From contig CAADRB010000002.1 in assembly GCA_900708905.1 (NCBI GenBank), forward strand, positions 5,465,390 through 5,529,389: a DNA stretch of 64,000 bases, in the 5' to 3' direction. The notes below the pieces were generated by a model, which was not told the origin of the DNA, ran no database searches, and worked only from the letters and a program-made list of their open reading frames with translations. Positions 63,801-64,000 of the stretch are shown here, one piece after another. The translations under genes were made by a program, and so were the position numbers. Every line of letters begins with the position of its first letter. The stretch's first letter is position 1. This DNA is from Hymenolepis diminuta. Its lineage: Eukaryota > Platyhelminthes > Cestoda > Cyclophyllidea > Hymenolepididae.

Positions 63801-64000
63801 GTTTTAAAATTTTCAAATTATCTTAGAGTCTTTGATATTTTAATTTCTGTAGATCATAATTAGAAATTTTTTGACAATGCACAATTTTTTTTCTTGTTGA
63901 TCAGTAGTTTTGCGGCAACGCAACCAATCCACTGTTTGGCCTATTGTATTGAATTGAGTCTCAAAACATAGAAAAATTTATCTCCTATTAAATTTTGAAG
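60868..64000. other. Right edge of window, probably DLEC1 intron or 5' region
   Basis: The DLEC1 exon at 60696-60867 starts with two bases of a split codon, so at least one more upstream exon exists. I could not identify it. A 27-nt stretch with good splice sites (63336-63362, minus) is a possible microexon, but nothing supports it beyond the sites. No repeat or RNA gene was recognised. Confidence 0.4.

Overview
The window is AT-rich metazoan nuclear DNA and looks like a flatworm, most likely a tapeworm. Coding sequence is split into small exons. Introns fall into two tight size classes, about 36-42 and 68-74 nt, plus some multi-kilobase introns; I recall such a bimodal pattern being reported for tapeworms. 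The class I aldolase is very close to what I remember of flatworm aldolases. Exon joins below were done by hand: each was accepted because splice sites, codon phase and family similarity agreed. No alignment or database search was run.

Layout: (1) 801-10499 (+): C-terminal part of a CEP135/Bld10 centriolar coiled-coil gene whose 5' end lies left of the window. (2) 11029-14627 (-): FAD/NADPH half of methionine synthase reductase (MTRR), with a repeat-filled intron. (3) 16656-17590 (-): COQ5, complete. (4) 18152-23481 (+): an RPS6KC1-like PX-MIT-pseudokinase protein, apparently complete and divergent from COQ5. (5) 23482-27840: repeat-bearing intergenic DNA with two LTR copies. (6) 27841-29229 (-): an intronless gene of unknown function. 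(7) 30467-31700 (+): fructose-bisphosphate aldolase, complete, divergent from the unknown gene. (8) 32358-33372 (+): neuferricin (CYB5D2), complete. (9) 33373-43746: gene-poor DNA with a decayed mariner-type transposase and an assembly gap. (10) 43747-60867 (-): the ASH-domain part of DLEC1/CFAP81, a ciliary protein, rebuilt from 15 exons; its 5' end is right of the window or unrecognised. (11) 60868-64000: no exon I can defend.

The genes do not form one pathway. CEP135 and DLEC1 belong to the centriole/cilium; MTRR, COQ5 and aldolase are metabolic housekeeping genes; the RPS6KC1-like protein is probably endosomal. The clearest unusual signals are three apparent GC-AG introns in three different genes, the two-class intron sizes, an MTRR locus with no FMN domain where one is expected, splice acceptors a few bases ahead of most start codons (consistent with spliced-leader trans-splicing), and several unnamed repeat families: a tRNA-derived SINE, a solo LTR with a probable target-site duplication, and a degenerate repeat of about 50 bp. 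I found no CRISPR array, operon or defence-type system, and none is expected here.
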